A stretch of 64,000 bases of DNA, from contig NZ_JASITA010000039.1 of NCBI RefSeq assembly GCF_030063415.1, forward strand, positions 1-64,000, read 5' to 3'. This document shows, piece after piece, positions 8,456 to 16,775 of this stretch. The notes under the pieces were generated by a model that was given only the letters and a program-made list of their open reading frames with translations, made no database searches and was not told the origin of the DNA. The translations under genes were made by a program, and so were the position numbers. The stretch is from Streptomyces sp. H27-C3. Lineage in GTDB: Bacteria; Actinomycetota; Actinomycetes; Streptomycetales; Streptomycetaceae. Every line of letters begins with the position of its first letter. Within the stretch, counting starts at the first letter, position 1.

Positions 8456-9337
8456 TTACCCGGCCATGGGCCCGGTCGTCAGCTGTTCAAATCGGCGGGG
8501 AAGGCGCCCGCCCCGAGCGCGGCTCCGAGAAAGGCGCGCCCCACTTCGGTGAGCCGCTCGACGTTCTGCCGCGCCCAGGTGCTCGTACGGCGCCGCGTCG
8601 AGCCGGTCCGTCGCCTCCTCCAGCTCCTGCCGCAGCTGTACGCCGGCCTCGGTCAGGGCGCCTTCGCCGTCCAGCAGCCCGCGCTCCCGCAGCCGCCCGG
8701 ACGCCGCTTCCCAGTCCGCCCGGCGCCAGCCGCGGGTGGCCAGGATCCAGCGGGGAGACATGCCCTTGCCCGTCGCGGTATGGCTGACCAGCGCCTCCAG
8801 CGGGTCGAGCCCGGCGCCGAGCAGGGCGGTCAGATGGCCGTCGCCGCGGTGCTCGCGCAGCAGTGTCGCGGCGTGCCAGTACGCGACGTGGGGCAGCTCG
8901 GGCACCGGCAGGTCGGCGTGCGCGGCGTACAGCGGGCGGGCATGCGGGGTGCAGGCCTCGGCGGCGCGCAGGGCGAGCCCGGCCGCCTCCGCCATCAGGC
9001 CGGAGCCCACGGCCTCCTCGCCGAGCAGCCGCCGCAGTGTGCTGTCGACGGCGCGCGACCGCGCCGCGAGAACGGTCTCGGGTGCGGCGGTCCGCCACAC
9101 CTCGGGGACGTGGCGGGCCACGAGCTCATGGTTGAAGTTGTAGAAGGTGGCGCTGATCACACCGGGCCCGACCGCGCCCATGGCCGCGGCGCGGCCCGCG
9201 AAGTAGGCGGCGTTGTTGTCCTCGACACCCACTCCGGCGAGCTCCTTGGCGAAGTCCGGGGAGAAGTACACCGTCGAGTGCAGCGGATTGAGAGCGTTGT
9301 GGCAGCGGCGACCGGCGCGCGCGGGCAGAGAGGTCAT
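8456..9337 (-). CDS. SCO6745-family protein with late frameshift
   Basis: The protein matches the actinobacterial family named after S. coelicolor SCO6745, which contains a winged-helix-like fold (N-terminus RCHNALNPLHSTVYFSPDF, then YFAGRAAAMGAVGPGVISAT). The reading frame goes wrong near residue 255. After AAPYEHLG the ORF becomes an Arg-rich string and stops at 8456. The next frame reads NVERLTEVGRAFLGAAL, then GAGAFPADL, and stops at 8479-8481, which is the expected C-terminus. One extra base near 8568-8572 explains this. The body of the protein is intact, so function may survive with an altered tail, or the shift may be a sequencing error. A TetR-type palindrome lies 11 bases upstream of the start. 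Confidence 0.8.
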   Translation of the reverse strand: MTSLPARAGRRCHNALNPLHSTVYFSPDFAKELAGVGVEDNNAAYFAGRAAAMGAVGPGVISATFYNFNHELVARHVPEVWRTAAPETVLAARSRAVDSTLRRLLGEEAVGSGLMAEAAGLALRAAEACTPHARPLYAAHADLPVPELPHVAYWHAATLLREHRGDGHLTALLGAGLDPLEALVSHTATGKGMSPRWILATRGWRRADWEAASGRLRERGLLDGEGALTEAGVQLRQELEEATDRLDAAPYEHLGAAERRAAHRSGARLSRSRARGGRLPRRFEQLTTGPMAG

Positions 9338-9347
9338 ACCCGTACGT

Positions 9348-9363
9348 TACCGACTGGTCGGTA
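9348..9363. promoter_or_regulatory. TetR-type operator palindrome
   Basis: TACCGAC-TG-GTCGGTA is a perfect 7-bp inverted repeat with a 2-base centre, just upstream of the SCO6745-family start (9337, minus strand) and 85 bp from the GlxA-like start on the other strand. The TACCGAC/GTCGGTA half-site is characteristic of several actinobacterial TetR regulators. No TetR gene is adjacent, so the cognate regulator would act in trans. Confidence 0.5.
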
Positions 9364-9448
9364 CGTCCGGAAGTGGTGGACCCTAATGGCAGTAAAGGAG
9401 GGGTATTCGTCATTGCGGACAACTGCGGAGCGCTGAAGGATGGAGCCC

Positions 9449-10414
9449 ATGACGCAGCGATCCGTACTGGTCGTGCTCTTCGACGACGTCCAGAGCCTCG
9501 ATGTGACCGGCCCGGTGGAGGTATTCGCCGGCGCCGCCCACTGTGTGGGCGAATCGGACGCGTACCGCATCCGTACCGCTTCGCTCGACGGTGCTCCGGT
9601 CCGCACCACCAGCGGGCTCACGATCGTCCCCGACGGCAGCCTCGCCGACGAGCCCCCGCCGCACACCCTGGTCGTCCCCGGCGGGCGCGGCACCCGCGAC
9701 CCAGATCCGCGCCTGACCGACTGGCTGCGGGCGAACGCCGCGGGCCCAGAGCGGCTGGTCTCCGTCTGCACCGGCGCGCTGCTGCTCGCCGAGGCGGGAC
9801 TGCTCGACGGGCTCCGGGTGACCACGCACTGGATGGTCTGCGACCACCTCGCCCGCAGCTTCCCGGCCGTCGAGGTCGACCCGGACCCGATCTATGTGCG
9901 GGACGGCAGAGTGGCGACCTCCGCAGGCGTCACCGCGGGCATCGACCTCGCGCTCGCACTGGTCGAGGAGGACCTGGGCAGGGACGTGGCACTGACCATC
10001 GCCCGCCATCTCGTCGTGTTCTTGCGACGCCCGGGAAACCAGGCGCAGTTCAGCGCCCAGCTCGCCGCCCAGACGGCTCAGCGCGAGCCGTTGCGGGAGG
10101 TTCAGCAGTGGATCACCGAACACCCCGGGGGTGATCTGTCGGTGGAGGCGCTGGCCGGCCGTGCCCGACTCTCACCCCGGCACTTCGCCCGCGCCTTCAG
10201 ATCGCAGACCGGCAGCACGCCCGGCCGGTACGTGGAGCGCGTACGCCTGGAGCACGCCAGACGGCTCCTGGAGGACTGCGCGGACGGCGTCGAGGAGATT
10301 TCCCGCACTTGTGGCTACGGCACCCCGGAAGCGATGCGCCGCGCCTTCGTGAAATCACTCGGCACCGCGCCCGCCGAATACCGGCGCCGCTTCCGCACCC
10401 AGCCGGCCGACTGA
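9449..10414 (+). CDS. GlxA-family regulator: DJ-1/PfpI domain plus AraC helix-turn-helix
   Basis: A 321-residue transcriptional regulator with two parts. Residues about 1-170 form a DJ-1/PfpI-like domain with the nucleophile-elbow cysteine (VCTGALLLAEAG, near 106). Residues about 215-310 form an AraC double helix-turn-helix (LSVEALAGRARLSPRHFARAF, then the second motif EISRTCGYGTPEAMRRAF). Such proteins usually sense a small molecule through the first domain and activate a nearby operon. The adjacent downstream gene, 39 bp away on the same strand, encodes a stand-alone DJ-1 enzyme and is the obvious candidate target. ATG 9449 is preferred over ATG 9440 because GAAGGA lies directly against the first. 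Confidence 0.9.
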   Translation: MTQRSVLVVLFDDVQSLDVTGPVEVFAGAAHCVGESDAYRIRTASLDGAPVRTTSGLTIVPDGSLADEPPPHTLVVPGGRGTRDPDPRLTDWLRANAAGPERLVSVCTGALLLAEAGLLDGLRVTTHWMVCDHLARSFPAVEVDPDPIYVRDGRVATSAGVTAGIDLALALVEEDLGRDVALTIARHLVVFLRRPGNQAQFSAQLAAQTAQREPLREVQQWITEHPGGDLSVEALAGRARLSPRHFARAFRSQTGSTPGRYVERVRLEHARRLLEDCADGVEEISRTCGYGTPEAMRRAFVKSLGTAPAEYRRRFRTQPAD

Positions 10415-10453
10415 CCGGCACCACCCACCCGACCAGCCCTGGAGAAGGAACCC

Positions 10454-11092
10454 ATGACACAGATCGCCATCCCGCTCTTCGACCGCTTCACCTCGCTGGA
10501 CGCCGTCGGCCCCTACGAGATCCTCTGCCGCCTGCCGGACGCCGAGGTGGTCTTCGTCGCCGAACGGACCGGACCGGTCCCCAACGACAGGGGCGAGCTG
10601 GCGCTCGTCGCGACCCACACGTTCGCCGACGTCACGAGCCCCGACATCGTCGTCGTGCCGGGCGGCCCCGGCCAGTCCGACCAGATGGAGAACGAGGCGC
10701 TGCTCGGCTGGCTGCGCGCCGTCGACGCCACCACCACCTGGACGACCTCGGTCTGTACGGGCTCGCTGCTGCTCGCCGCGGCCGGCCTGCTCACCGGCCG
10801 CCGGGCCACCTCCCACTGGCTGGCCCTCGACGACCTGAAGACCCTCGGAGTCGAGCCCACCGGGGAGCGGGTCGTCTTCGACGGGAAGTACGTCACGGCG
10901 GCGGGAGTCTCCTCCGGCATCGACATGGGCCTCACGCTGAGCGGCAGGATCGCGGGCGACCGGCACGCCCAGAGCGTGCAGCTGATGGTGGAGTACGACC
11001 CTCAGCCGCCCTACGACGCCGGATCGCCCGACAAGGCCCCCGCCGAGATCGTCGAGGAGTGGCGGGAGCGGAGCCGCTTCATCCCCGAGTAG
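10454..11092 (+). CDS. DJ-1/PfpI family protein, isonitrile-hydratase-like
   Basis: At 212 residues it is a single DJ-1/PfpI domain: strand IAIPLFDRFTSLDAVGPYE at the start, VVVPGGPGQ near 72, and the nucleophile cysteine at residue 101 in SVCTGSLLLAAAGLL, followed by RRATSHW. This GPYEIL...VCTGS...ATSHW pattern is shared with isonitrile hydratases and with the sensor half of GlxA regulators, so an isonitrile-hydratase-like or related hydrolytic role is plausible but not certain. The ribosome site GGAGAAGGA lies just upstream. It is probably co-transcribed with the GlxA regulator. Its last 14 bases overlap the end of the convergent enoyl-CoA hydratase gene. Confidence 0.85.
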   Translation: MTQIAIPLFDRFTSLDAVGPYEILCRLPDAEVVFVAERTGPVPNDRGELALVATHTFADVTSPDIVVVPGGPGQSDQMENEALLGWLRAVDATTTWTTSVCTGSLLLAAAGLLTGRRATSHWLALDDLKTLGVEPTGERVVFDGKYVTAAGVSSGIDMGLTLSGRIAGDRHAQSVQLMVEYDPQPPYDAGSPDKAPAEIVEEWRERSRFIPE

Positions 11093-11858
11093 TCCAGGTG
11101 AAGCGGGGCGTGCGGCGCTCCAGGAAGGCGGCGACCCCCTCCGCGGTGTCGCCGCTGCCGCGCGCCTCCTTGGCCCAGTGGGCATCCCGGTCGGACCGGC
11201 CCGCGATGAACTCCTTCGTCGCAGCCTGCGTCAGCTGCGAGCGCAAGGCCAGCACCCGGGTGAACTCGGTGACGCGCTTGTCGAGCTGTCCGGCCGGCAG
11301 CACCTCGTCGACCAGGCCGGTGCGCAGCGCCCGCTCGGGGTCGATCAACTCGGCCGAGAACAGCAGGTACTTGGCGGCCGACGGCCCCACCAGGGCCGCG
11401 AGCCGCCGGGTGGACGACGCAGGGTAGACGATCCCGAGCCGCGCCGGGGTGACGCCGAAGGAGGCACCCTCCTCGGCGAACCGCAGATCGCAGGCCGCAG
11501 CGAGCTGGCAGCCGCCGCCCACGCAGTAGCCGCGTACGGCGGCGAGCGTCGGCTTGGGGAAGGCGGCCAGGGCCTCCTCGGCCCGCACCGCGAGATCCTG
11601 CGGGGCGTCATCGGGCAAGAGGCCGTCCACGGGGCCCCGGTCCGGCGCGCGCAGCGAGGAGATGTCAGCGCCGGCGCAGAAGGTGTCCCCCTCGCCGGTC
11701 AGCACCAGCGCCCGTACCTCCGGGTCCGCGGCGAACCGCTCCAGCAGTCCGGGCAGCGCGCGCCACATCTGCGCGGTCATGGCATTGCGCTTGGCCGCAT
11801 TGCTGATGACGACGGTGGCGACCCCGTCCATGACGCTGTGCTGCAGATGCGGCTCCAT
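11079..11858 (-). CDS. enoyl-CoA hydratase/isomerase family protein
   Basis: A 259-residue crotonase-fold enzyme. The oxyanion-hole segments are visible: ALVLTGEGDTFCAGADISSL near 50-69 and GYCVGGGCQLAAACDLRFAE near 110-129, followed by SFGVTPARLGIVYP. Crotonases of this type hydrate or isomerise acyl-CoA thioesters in the cytoplasm, commonly in fatty-acid or amino-acid breakdown. The acidic residue expected after LGIVYP in true hydratases is not obvious (SSTRRLAALVG), so isomerase, hydrolase or other crotonase chemistry is possible. It is convergent with, and overlaps by 14 bp, the DJ-1 gene. Confidence 0.9.
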   Translation of the reverse strand: MEPHLQHSVMDGVATVVISNAAKRNAMTAQMWRALPGLLERFAADPEVRALVLTGEGDTFCAGADISSLRAPDRGPVDGLLPDDAPQDLAVRAEEALAAFPKPTLAAVRGYCVGGGCQLAAACDLRFAEEGASFGVTPARLGIVYPASSTRRLAALVGPSAAKYLLFSAELIDPERALRTGLVDEVLPAGQLDKRVTEFTRVLALRSQLTQAATKEFIAGRSDRDAHWAKEARGSGDTAEGVAAFLERRTPRFTWTTRG

Positions 11859-11938
11859 GCGCCGGATGCTATCCGGACCGTGCGAACCTATGATCGATGA
11901 GGGGCCGAGAAGTGGACGCAGCTGTCTGAGGAGTGGTC

Positions 11939-12604
11939 ATGGCCGGTCCGACAGGTGAGGGCAAGAAGCTCAAGCGCGGCTTCGGCTGGCTGACGCTGCT
12001 CGGGGTGATCCTCGTGCTCGGCGGCCTCGTCGGCCTGGTGTACACGGGTGTCGCCACGCTGACCTCGATGCTTCTCTTCGGCTGGCTGCTGCTGATCGGC
12101 GGTCTCGTCGGGTTGCTGCAGGCGGTCCAGTCCCGCGGTTCGAACTTCTTCTGGCTCGGCGTGGTGGTCGCCGCGCTGAACCTCGCGGCCGGCATCGTCG
12201 TCATCCGGCACCCCGAGGGCACGGCGGAGGCGCTGACGATGTTCGCCGCGCTGCTGTTCCTGACCGGCGGTGTCTTCCGGCTGGTCGGCTCCGTGGTGGT
12301 GCGCGGCCCGCAGTTCGGCTGGACGCTGGTGCAGGGCGCCTTCGGTGTACTCCTTGGCCTGCTGGTGCTCTTCGACTGGCCCCACAGCAGTCTCTACGTC
12401 CTGGGCTGCTTCTTCTCGCTCGCGCTGCTCTTCGACGGGCTCGGCCTGGTCGCCATCGGCACGGGTGGCCGCCGGATCGTCACCATGGTCTCGGACAGCA
12501 TGACTTCGAACGCCACGGTCCCGGAAACCACCGGGAAGCCGGAGGCGTATGGGGACAGTGCACCGACCGCATCACCAGAAGGTCAGGAACAGTCACACAA
12601 CTGA
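11939..12604 (+). CDS. HdeD/DUF308 family membrane protein
   Basis: A 221-residue protein with six hydrophobic segments arranged in pairs (for example LTLLGVILVLGGLVGLVYTG, then SMLLFGWLLLIGGLVGLLQA), separated by short loops, and ending in a ~40-residue hydrophilic tail. This duplicated short-helix pattern defines the HdeD family, linked in enterobacteria to acid resistance; in Streptomyces the role is not established. GAGGAG precedes ATG 11939. Transcription is divergent from the enoyl-CoA hydratase gene, and the intergenic 80 bp must hold both promoters. Confidence 0.88.
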   Translation: MAGPTGEGKKLKRGFGWLTLLGVILVLGGLVGLVYTGVATLTSMLLFGWLLLIGGLVGLLQAVQSRGSNFFWLGVVVAALNLAAGIVVIRHPEGTAEALTMFAALLFLTGGVFRLVGSVVVRGPQFGWTLVQGAFGVLLGLLVLFDWPHSSLYVLGCFFSLALLFDGLGLVAIGTGGRRIVTMVSDSMTSNATVPETTGKPEAYGDSAPTASPEGQEQSHN

Positions 12605-12704
12605 CGTTCTCGCAAGCAGGCCGGTCATATTTCGCCGATTGTTGCTGACTTGTGTTCAGATCCCCGGTCCGGACCAGCTCGTTCCCAACACTCGAAGCGT
12701 GGTG

Positions 12705-13208
12705 ATGAGCGAACACGGTTCCACCGACCATGCCCCGGCAGTCCCGATTGCCCCGGCCGGCTACGAAGGGGTCTGGAGGTTCACGGCCCCGGCGGTCGAC
12801 GTATCGGTTCCCCAGGCCCGACACGCCGTCCGGGATCTGTTGAATCGTCAGGGCGTCCCAGCGCGCGACGAGCTGGTGCAGGGGCTCCTGCTCATCGTCT
12901 CCGAGCTCGTCACCAACGCCGTACGGCACGCGGCTCTGCTCTCGCCCGAGCTGGCCGTCGAGGTCGCGATCGGTACGGATTGGATCAGGGTGTCAGTGGA
13001 GGACAACCACCCCTACCGGCCCAGGGCCCTGGAAAGGGACTACGCGCAGACCGGCGGGCGGGGGCTGCTGCTCGTGCGGGAGATCACCGCGGAGGCCGGC
13101 GGGGTGTGCGACATGGAGCACACGGCGAGCGGCGGCAAGGCCATCAGGGTCATCCTGCCGCTGGCGGGGTCCTTCACCAGCCCGCCGCAGGCCCCGTCAG
13201 CTCTCTGA
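12705..13208 (+). CDS. RsbW-like ATP-binding regulatory protein
   Basis: A stand-alone HATPase_c domain of 167 residues. The N-box appears as LLLIVSELVTNAVRHA (about 63-78), the G1-like box as VSVEDNHPYRP, and the G2-like glycine run as TGGRGLLLVREI. This is the form of the many Streptomyces anti-sigma-factor-like kinases that phosphorylate or bind STAS-domain partners. No sigma factor or STAS gene is adjacent, so the target is unknown. The start is ambiguous among GTG 12699, GTG 12702 and ATG 12705. The 3' end overlaps the convergent idi gene by 35 bp. Confidence 0.85.
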   Translation: MSEHGSTDHAPAVPIAPAGYEGVWRFTAPAVDVSVPQARHAVRDLLNRQGVPARDELVQGLLLIVSELVTNAVRHAALLSPELAVEVAIGTDWIRVSVEDNHPYRPRALERDYAQTGGRGLLLVREITAEAGGVCDMEHTASGGKAIRVILPLAGSFTSPPQAPSAL

Positions 13209-13767
13209 CCGCGGGGCGCGCCGCGTCCAGCACGGTGTGGAACCACGCGGAGAACGGGGCCTGCGCGTGCCGCTCGGCCAGCTCGCCCGCGGTCACGAAG
13301 GCCGTCTCGCCGACCTCCTGCGGGTCGGGCCGCAGCGGAGACTGCGCCATCCCGACGAAGAGGTGGTTGTACTCCTGCTCGACCAGGCCCGAAGCCGGGT
13401 CCGGGTGGTTGTAGCGGACGGTGCCCGCCTCGGCGAGCAGCGACGGGGAGATCCCCAGCTCCTCGTACGTACGCCGGGCGGCCGCGGCGAACGGCGACTC
13501 CCCGGGGTAGGGGTGCCCGCAGCAGGTGTTGGACCAGACGCCGGGGGAGTGGTACTTGCCGAGCGCGCGGCGCTGGATCAGCAGCCGTCCCGCCTCATCG
13601 AAGAGGAAGACGGAGAAAGCGCGGTGCAGCCGACCGGGAGCCTGGTGGGCGGAGAGCTTCTCCGCGGTGCCGATGGTATTGCCGTCCTCGTCGACCAGCT
13701 CAAGCAAGATCTCTTCCACTGTGCCGCTCGACGAGCTGTTCGCCGCGGTGACTGGTGTGGTCGGCAT
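13174..13767 (-). CDS. idi: type 1 isopentenyl-diphosphate delta-isomerase
   Basis: A 197-residue Nudix-fold enzyme that interconverts isopentenyl and dimethylallyl diphosphate. The catalytic cysteine sits in SNTCCGHPYPGES, the Nudix-type helix in AAARRTYEELGI, and the second essential glutamate in LVEQEYNHLFVG. The substrate-loop residues in RALGKYHSPGVW are also present. The start at 13767 has GAAGGA five bases upstream. It would feed the prenyl units used by the hopanoid operon about 11 kb away, which carries its own dxs but no other isomerase. The far end overlaps the RsbW-like gene by 35 bp. Confidence 0.95.
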   Translation of the reverse strand: MPTTPVTAANSSSSGTVEEILLELVDEDGNTIGTAEKLSAHQAPGRLHRAFSVFLFDEAGRLLIQRRALGKYHSPGVWSNTCCGHPYPGESPFAAAARRTYEELGISPSLLAEAGTVRYNHPDPASGLVEQEYNHLFVGMAQSPLRPDPQEVGETAFVTAGELAERHAQAPFSAWFHTVLDAARPAVRELTGPAAGW

Positions 13768-13846
13768 AACCATCCTTCGCTTCGATTCCCGGCCCCAAGT
13801 CTGCCGCACAAAAGCGTCTTGTCCGTACTTCGACGGCTTGCCGCAT

Positions 13847-13882
13847 GTCCGCCCCCGCCGCGCGCACGCGGCGGGGGCGGAC
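13847..13882. terminator. GC hairpin terminator
   Basis: A perfect 16-bp inverted repeat (13847-13862 with 13867-13882, loop CGCA) lies immediately after the end of the GNAT remnant and before the idi start. It fits termination of leftward transcripts coming from the CDF transporter region. Confidence 0.75.
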
Positions 13883-13888
13883 CGTTCG

Positions 13889-14457
13889 TCAGACTCCGAA
13901 GGCCGTCGGGTAGTGGATCGTGCCCTGCGCGACCGACGCCGAATCATCGAGCACCAGGGCCATCATGGCCTCGTCGGGCACCTCGAAGCCGGGCCGAATC
14001 CCGTACGCCGAAGCACGCCCGAAACCGAACTTCGGGTAGTACTCAGGGTGCCCGAACACCAGGACGAGCCGCTCGCCACGCGCGTGCCGCGTCGAGCGCA
14101 GCCCTGACGACCGCCGCGCCCGCGCCCCGGCGCCGATACCCGGGAGCCACCGCGGCCGGCGCGAGCGCCGGGGCGGGGGCGTCCCCGCCCCGGCACCGGG
14201 TCAGCAGGGCGTACGCCGCCACCTCGCCGTCCGGGGCGATGGCGACGTAGCAGTCGGCGCCAGGCGCGCAGTCGAAGCCGATGTTGCAGACCGGGCTCTC
14301 CGCCCGGATCAGGTCGAACGACCCGTCGGGGTGGGGGAGTTCGCCCATGTCGGCCTGCTCGGTACGGATCGCTCAACCGACCCCACGCGCTTCGCCGAAC
14401 TGCCGCAGCTCGACGAGGAACGGCTCGTACAGATCGCCCGCGGCGGGTCCTGCCGGG
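13889..14457 (-). pseudogene. methyltransferase fragment fused to frameshifted GNAT acetyltransferase
   Basis: Reading leftward, the first part matches the middle of a class I SAM methyltransferase: DLYEPFLVELRQFGEARG, then after an in-frame TGA at about 14373, IRTEQADMGELPHPDGSFDL and AESPVCNIGFD. Without a break it becomes a GNAT acetyltransferase body (CYVAIAPDGEVAAYALLTRC and VAPGYRRRGAGAAVVRAALDA, the acetyl-CoA loop). The GNAT C-terminus continues in another frame (GERLVLVFGHPEYYPKFGFG, then FEVPDEAMMALVLDD) to TGA at 13889-13891. So a deletion joined two genes, a stop arose in the first, and a one-base shift near 14088 broke the second. The SAM-binding start of the methyltransferase is gone. 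Confidence 0.75.
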
Positions 14458-15396
14458 TCAGTGGCAGAGCTTCGCCTCGTGCTCGGCGTGACCGCTGGGC
14501 TCCAGCTGGAAGGTGCAGTGCTCCACGTCGAAGTGGTCTCCCAGGCAGTTCTGTAGGGAGTGCAGCATTTTCTCGTGCCCCACGGAGTCGAGGGCTTCCT
14601 GGCTGACGACGACATGGGCGGACAGGACCGGCATCCCGGAGGTGATCGTCCAGGCGTGCAGATCGTGTACGTCCTCCACCCCGGGCAGCTCCACTATGTG
14701 CGCGCGCACCTCGGCCATGTCCACGCCCTTGGGCGCGGCCTCCAGCAGAACCGTCAGCGTCTCGCGCAGCAGCTTCCAGGTGCGCGGCACGATCATGAGG
14801 CCGATCAGCAGTGAGGCGATCGGGTCGGCGGCCTGCCAGCCCGTCGCCATGATGATGCCCGCCGAGATCAGCACGGTGACCGAGCCCAGCGTGTCCGCGA
14901 CCACCTCCAGGAAGGCGCCGCGCACATTGAGGCTGTCCTTCTGTCCCTTGACCAGCAGGGAGAGCGAGATCATGTTGGCGACGAGGCCGATCAGCGCGAA
15001 GACGATCGCCGTCCCGCTCTTGGTCTCGGCCGGCGTGATGAAACGCTCGACGGCCTCGAAGAGCAGGAAACCGCCGACCCCGAGCAGCAGCAGACAGTTG
15101 GCCAGCGCCGCGAGTATCTCCGCCCTGGCATAGCCGAAGGTGGCGTTCTTGCTGGCCGGGCGGTTGGCGAAGTGAATCGCCAGCAGCGCCATCGCCAGCC
15201 CGAGGGCGTCCGTCGCCATGTGGGCCGCGTCCGCCACCAGGGCCAGCGAGTTGGAGACCAGCCCGCCGATGATCTCGACCGTCATCACGGCCAGCGTGAT
15301 GCCCAGGGCGATGCGCAGCCGTCCCTTGTAGGCGGCGGCCGCCGTGCCCGTGGGCGGTGGTCCGTGGGTGTGCCCGTGATCGTGCCCAGCCCCCAT
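14458..15396 (-). CDS. cation diffusion facilitator (zinc-type) efflux transporter
   Basis: A 312-residue CDF transporter of the CzcD/ZitB type that exports divalent metal (usually Zn2+) in exchange for protons. The N-terminus is His-rich (GHDHGHTHG). Six membrane helices follow, with metal-site residues in TM2 (LVADAAHMATDALGLAMALL) and TM5 (VVADTLGSVTVLIS). A C-terminal cytoplasmic domain of ~90 residues contains VEDVHDLHAWTITSG and ends HAEHEAKLCH, with additional His/Cys. The gene stands alone; its end abuts the chimeric remnant downstream. Confidence 0.93.
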   Translation of the reverse strand: MGAGHDHGHTHGPPPTGTAAAAYKGRLRIALGITLAVMTVEIIGGLVSNSLALVADAAHMATDALGLAMALLAIHFANRPASKNATFGYARAEILAALANCLLLLGVGGFLLFEAVERFITPAETKSGTAIVFALIGLVANMISLSLLVKGQKDSLNVRGAFLEVVADTLGSVTVLISAGIIMATGWQAADPIASLLIGLMIVPRTWKLLRETLTVLLEAAPKGVDMAEVRAHIVELPGVEDVHDLHAWTITSGMPVLSAHVVVSQEALDSVGHEKMLHSLQNCLGDHFDVEHCTFQLEPSGHAEHEAKLCH

Positions 15397-15493
15397 GAGG
15401 GACGCCTCCCGGATCCGTGAATGGTCTGACCGGGGCCAGTGAACTACTGGTGGGGGGTATGAGGCAACACGAGACTGAACACCGTTGTCATGT

Positions 15494-15527
15494 GCTCTGA
15501 CCTGCGGAAATGACCGCAGGTCAGAGC
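15494..15527. terminator. hairpin terminator downstream of galE
   Basis: GCTCTGACCTGCGG (15494-15507) pairs perfectly with CCGCAGGTCAGAGC (15514-15527) around the loop AAATGA. It lies 11 bases after the galE stop on the minus strand. Confidence 0.85.
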
Positions 15528-15537
15528 CCTGGCAAGA

Positions 15538-16521
15538 TCAGTTCCGGCCCGCGTCCGGGTGGCGCAGCAGCCAGCCCTCCCACGCGGACTCCACCATCTC
15601 GCGCACTCCGGTACTGGCCGTCCAGCCCAGCTCCTTGGCGATCAGCTCCGACGAAGCGACGGCCCGCGCGGCGTCGCCCGGGCGCCGCGCCTCGATCACC
15701 GGCGGCTGGGCGAAACCGGTCACCTCGCTCACCAGATCGGCGAGCTCACGCACCGAGACACCCTCACCGCGGCCGATGTTCACCGTGAGATCCCCTACGC
15801 CGTCCCGCGCGGCCAGCGACCGCGCGACGGACAGATGGGCGTCGGCGAGATCCGCGACGTGAATGTAGTCACGTACGCAGGTGCCGTCCGGGGTCGGATA
15901 GTCGCCCCCGAAGATGCGCATGGGCTCGCCGCGGGTGATCCGGTCGAAGAACATCGGGATGATGTTGTACACACCGATGTCCGACAGCTCCGGCTTCGCC
16001 GCGCCCGCCACATTGAAGTACCGCAGGCAGGCGGTCGAGAAGCCGTGCGCCCGCCCGGCGGCCCTGACCAGCCACTCGCCGGCCAGCTTGGTCTCGCCGT
16101 ACGGATTGATCGGGTTGCACGGGGTGCCCTCGGAGATGAGCTCGTCCTCGGGCACGCCGTACACGGCGGCGGTGGAGGAGAAGAGGAAGCGCCGCACCCC
16201 GGCCGCCACGACGGCCTCCAGCAACACGGTCAGGCCGTACACGTTCTCCCGGTAGTAGACGAGCGGCTGCTCGACAGACTCCCCGACCTGCTTCTTCGCC
16301 GCGAGATGCAGCACACCGGTGACGGAGTGCTCGGCGAGCGTCCGGTCGAGCAGCTCCCGGTCGAGCACCGAACCGCGTACCAGCGGCACCTCGGGGGGCA
16401 GTCTGTCGGGAATGCCGGACGAGACATTGTCGAGCACGACGACCTGCTCACCCGCCGCCAGCATCGTTCGCGCCACATGCGCCCCGATATAACCCGCACC
16501 ACCTGTGATCAGCCATGTCAT
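15538..16521 (-). CDS. galE: UDP-glucose 4-epimerase
   Basis: A 327-residue extended short-chain dehydrogenase that interconverts UDP-glucose and UDP-galactose using tightly bound NAD. The glycine motif is at the very start (MTWLITGGAGYIGAHVA). The catalytic Ser and Tyr-x-x-x-Lys are in FLFSSTAAVYG and NPYGETKLAGEW, and the C-terminal half has the sugar-nucleotide pocket (YDVRDYIHVADLA-like: TCVRDYIHVADLADAH). The start at 16521 is preferred because the dinucleotide motif must begin at residue 1-10; longer readings add unconserved sequence. It is divergent from the CDP-alcohol cluster and may supply a sugar donor to it, but that link is inference from position. Confidence 0.93.
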   Translation of the reverse strand: MTWLITGGAGYIGAHVARTMLAAGEQVVVLDNVSSGIPDRLPPEVPLVRGSVLDRELLDRTLAEHSVTGVLHLAAKKQVGESVEQPLVYYRENVYGLTVLLEAVVAAGVRRFLFSSTAAVYGVPEDELISEGTPCNPINPYGETKLAGEWLVRAAGRAHGFSTACLRYFNVAGAAKPELSDIGVYNIIPMFFDRITRGEPMRIFGGDYPTPDGTCVRDYIHVADLADAHLSVARSLAARDGVGDLTVNIGRGEGVSVRELADLVSEVTGFAQPPVIEARRPGDAARAVASSELIAKELGWTASTGVREMVESAWEGWLLRHPDAGRN

Positions 16522-16706
16522 ATCGCTCACCCTAGGGCCTGTACGGAACAGGCCACGGGCGGTGGTCGGCGGGAACACGGTTTGTCGGCCGGGGCATTGA
16601 TCGACCAAGATGATCGCGGCGGGTTGCCCGCGCCCCGTGCCCGTCCGATCGGGGCGTGAACGGGCCGTGAATTCTCGCTTCCGTTCATCCGATAGCCTCT
16701 GCCGAC

Positions 16707-16769
16707 ATGCCTCCTGCCCGTGACCGGGCCGGAATCTCGCATGCCGCCCTGGTCAGTTCCAAGGAGTGA
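16707..16769 (+). CDS. possible 20-aa leader ORF before the CDP-alcohol transferase
   Basis: ATG 16707 to TGA 16767-16769 encodes MPPARDRAGISHAALVSSKE. Its last two codons (AAG GAG) are the Shine-Dalgarno sequence of the next gene, and it is in the same frame. Either it is a translated leader coupled to the following start, or simply the non-coding 5' region. No family is recognised. Confidence 0.3.
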   Translation: MPPARDRAGISHAALVSSKE

Positions 16770-16775
16770 GTCCGT

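Noticed and set aside
14331..14606. Plus-strand 91-residue frame over the methyltransferase remnant
   Set aside because: Becomes Arg-rich and lacks a family; the minus strand gives clear methyltransferase and CDF sequence.
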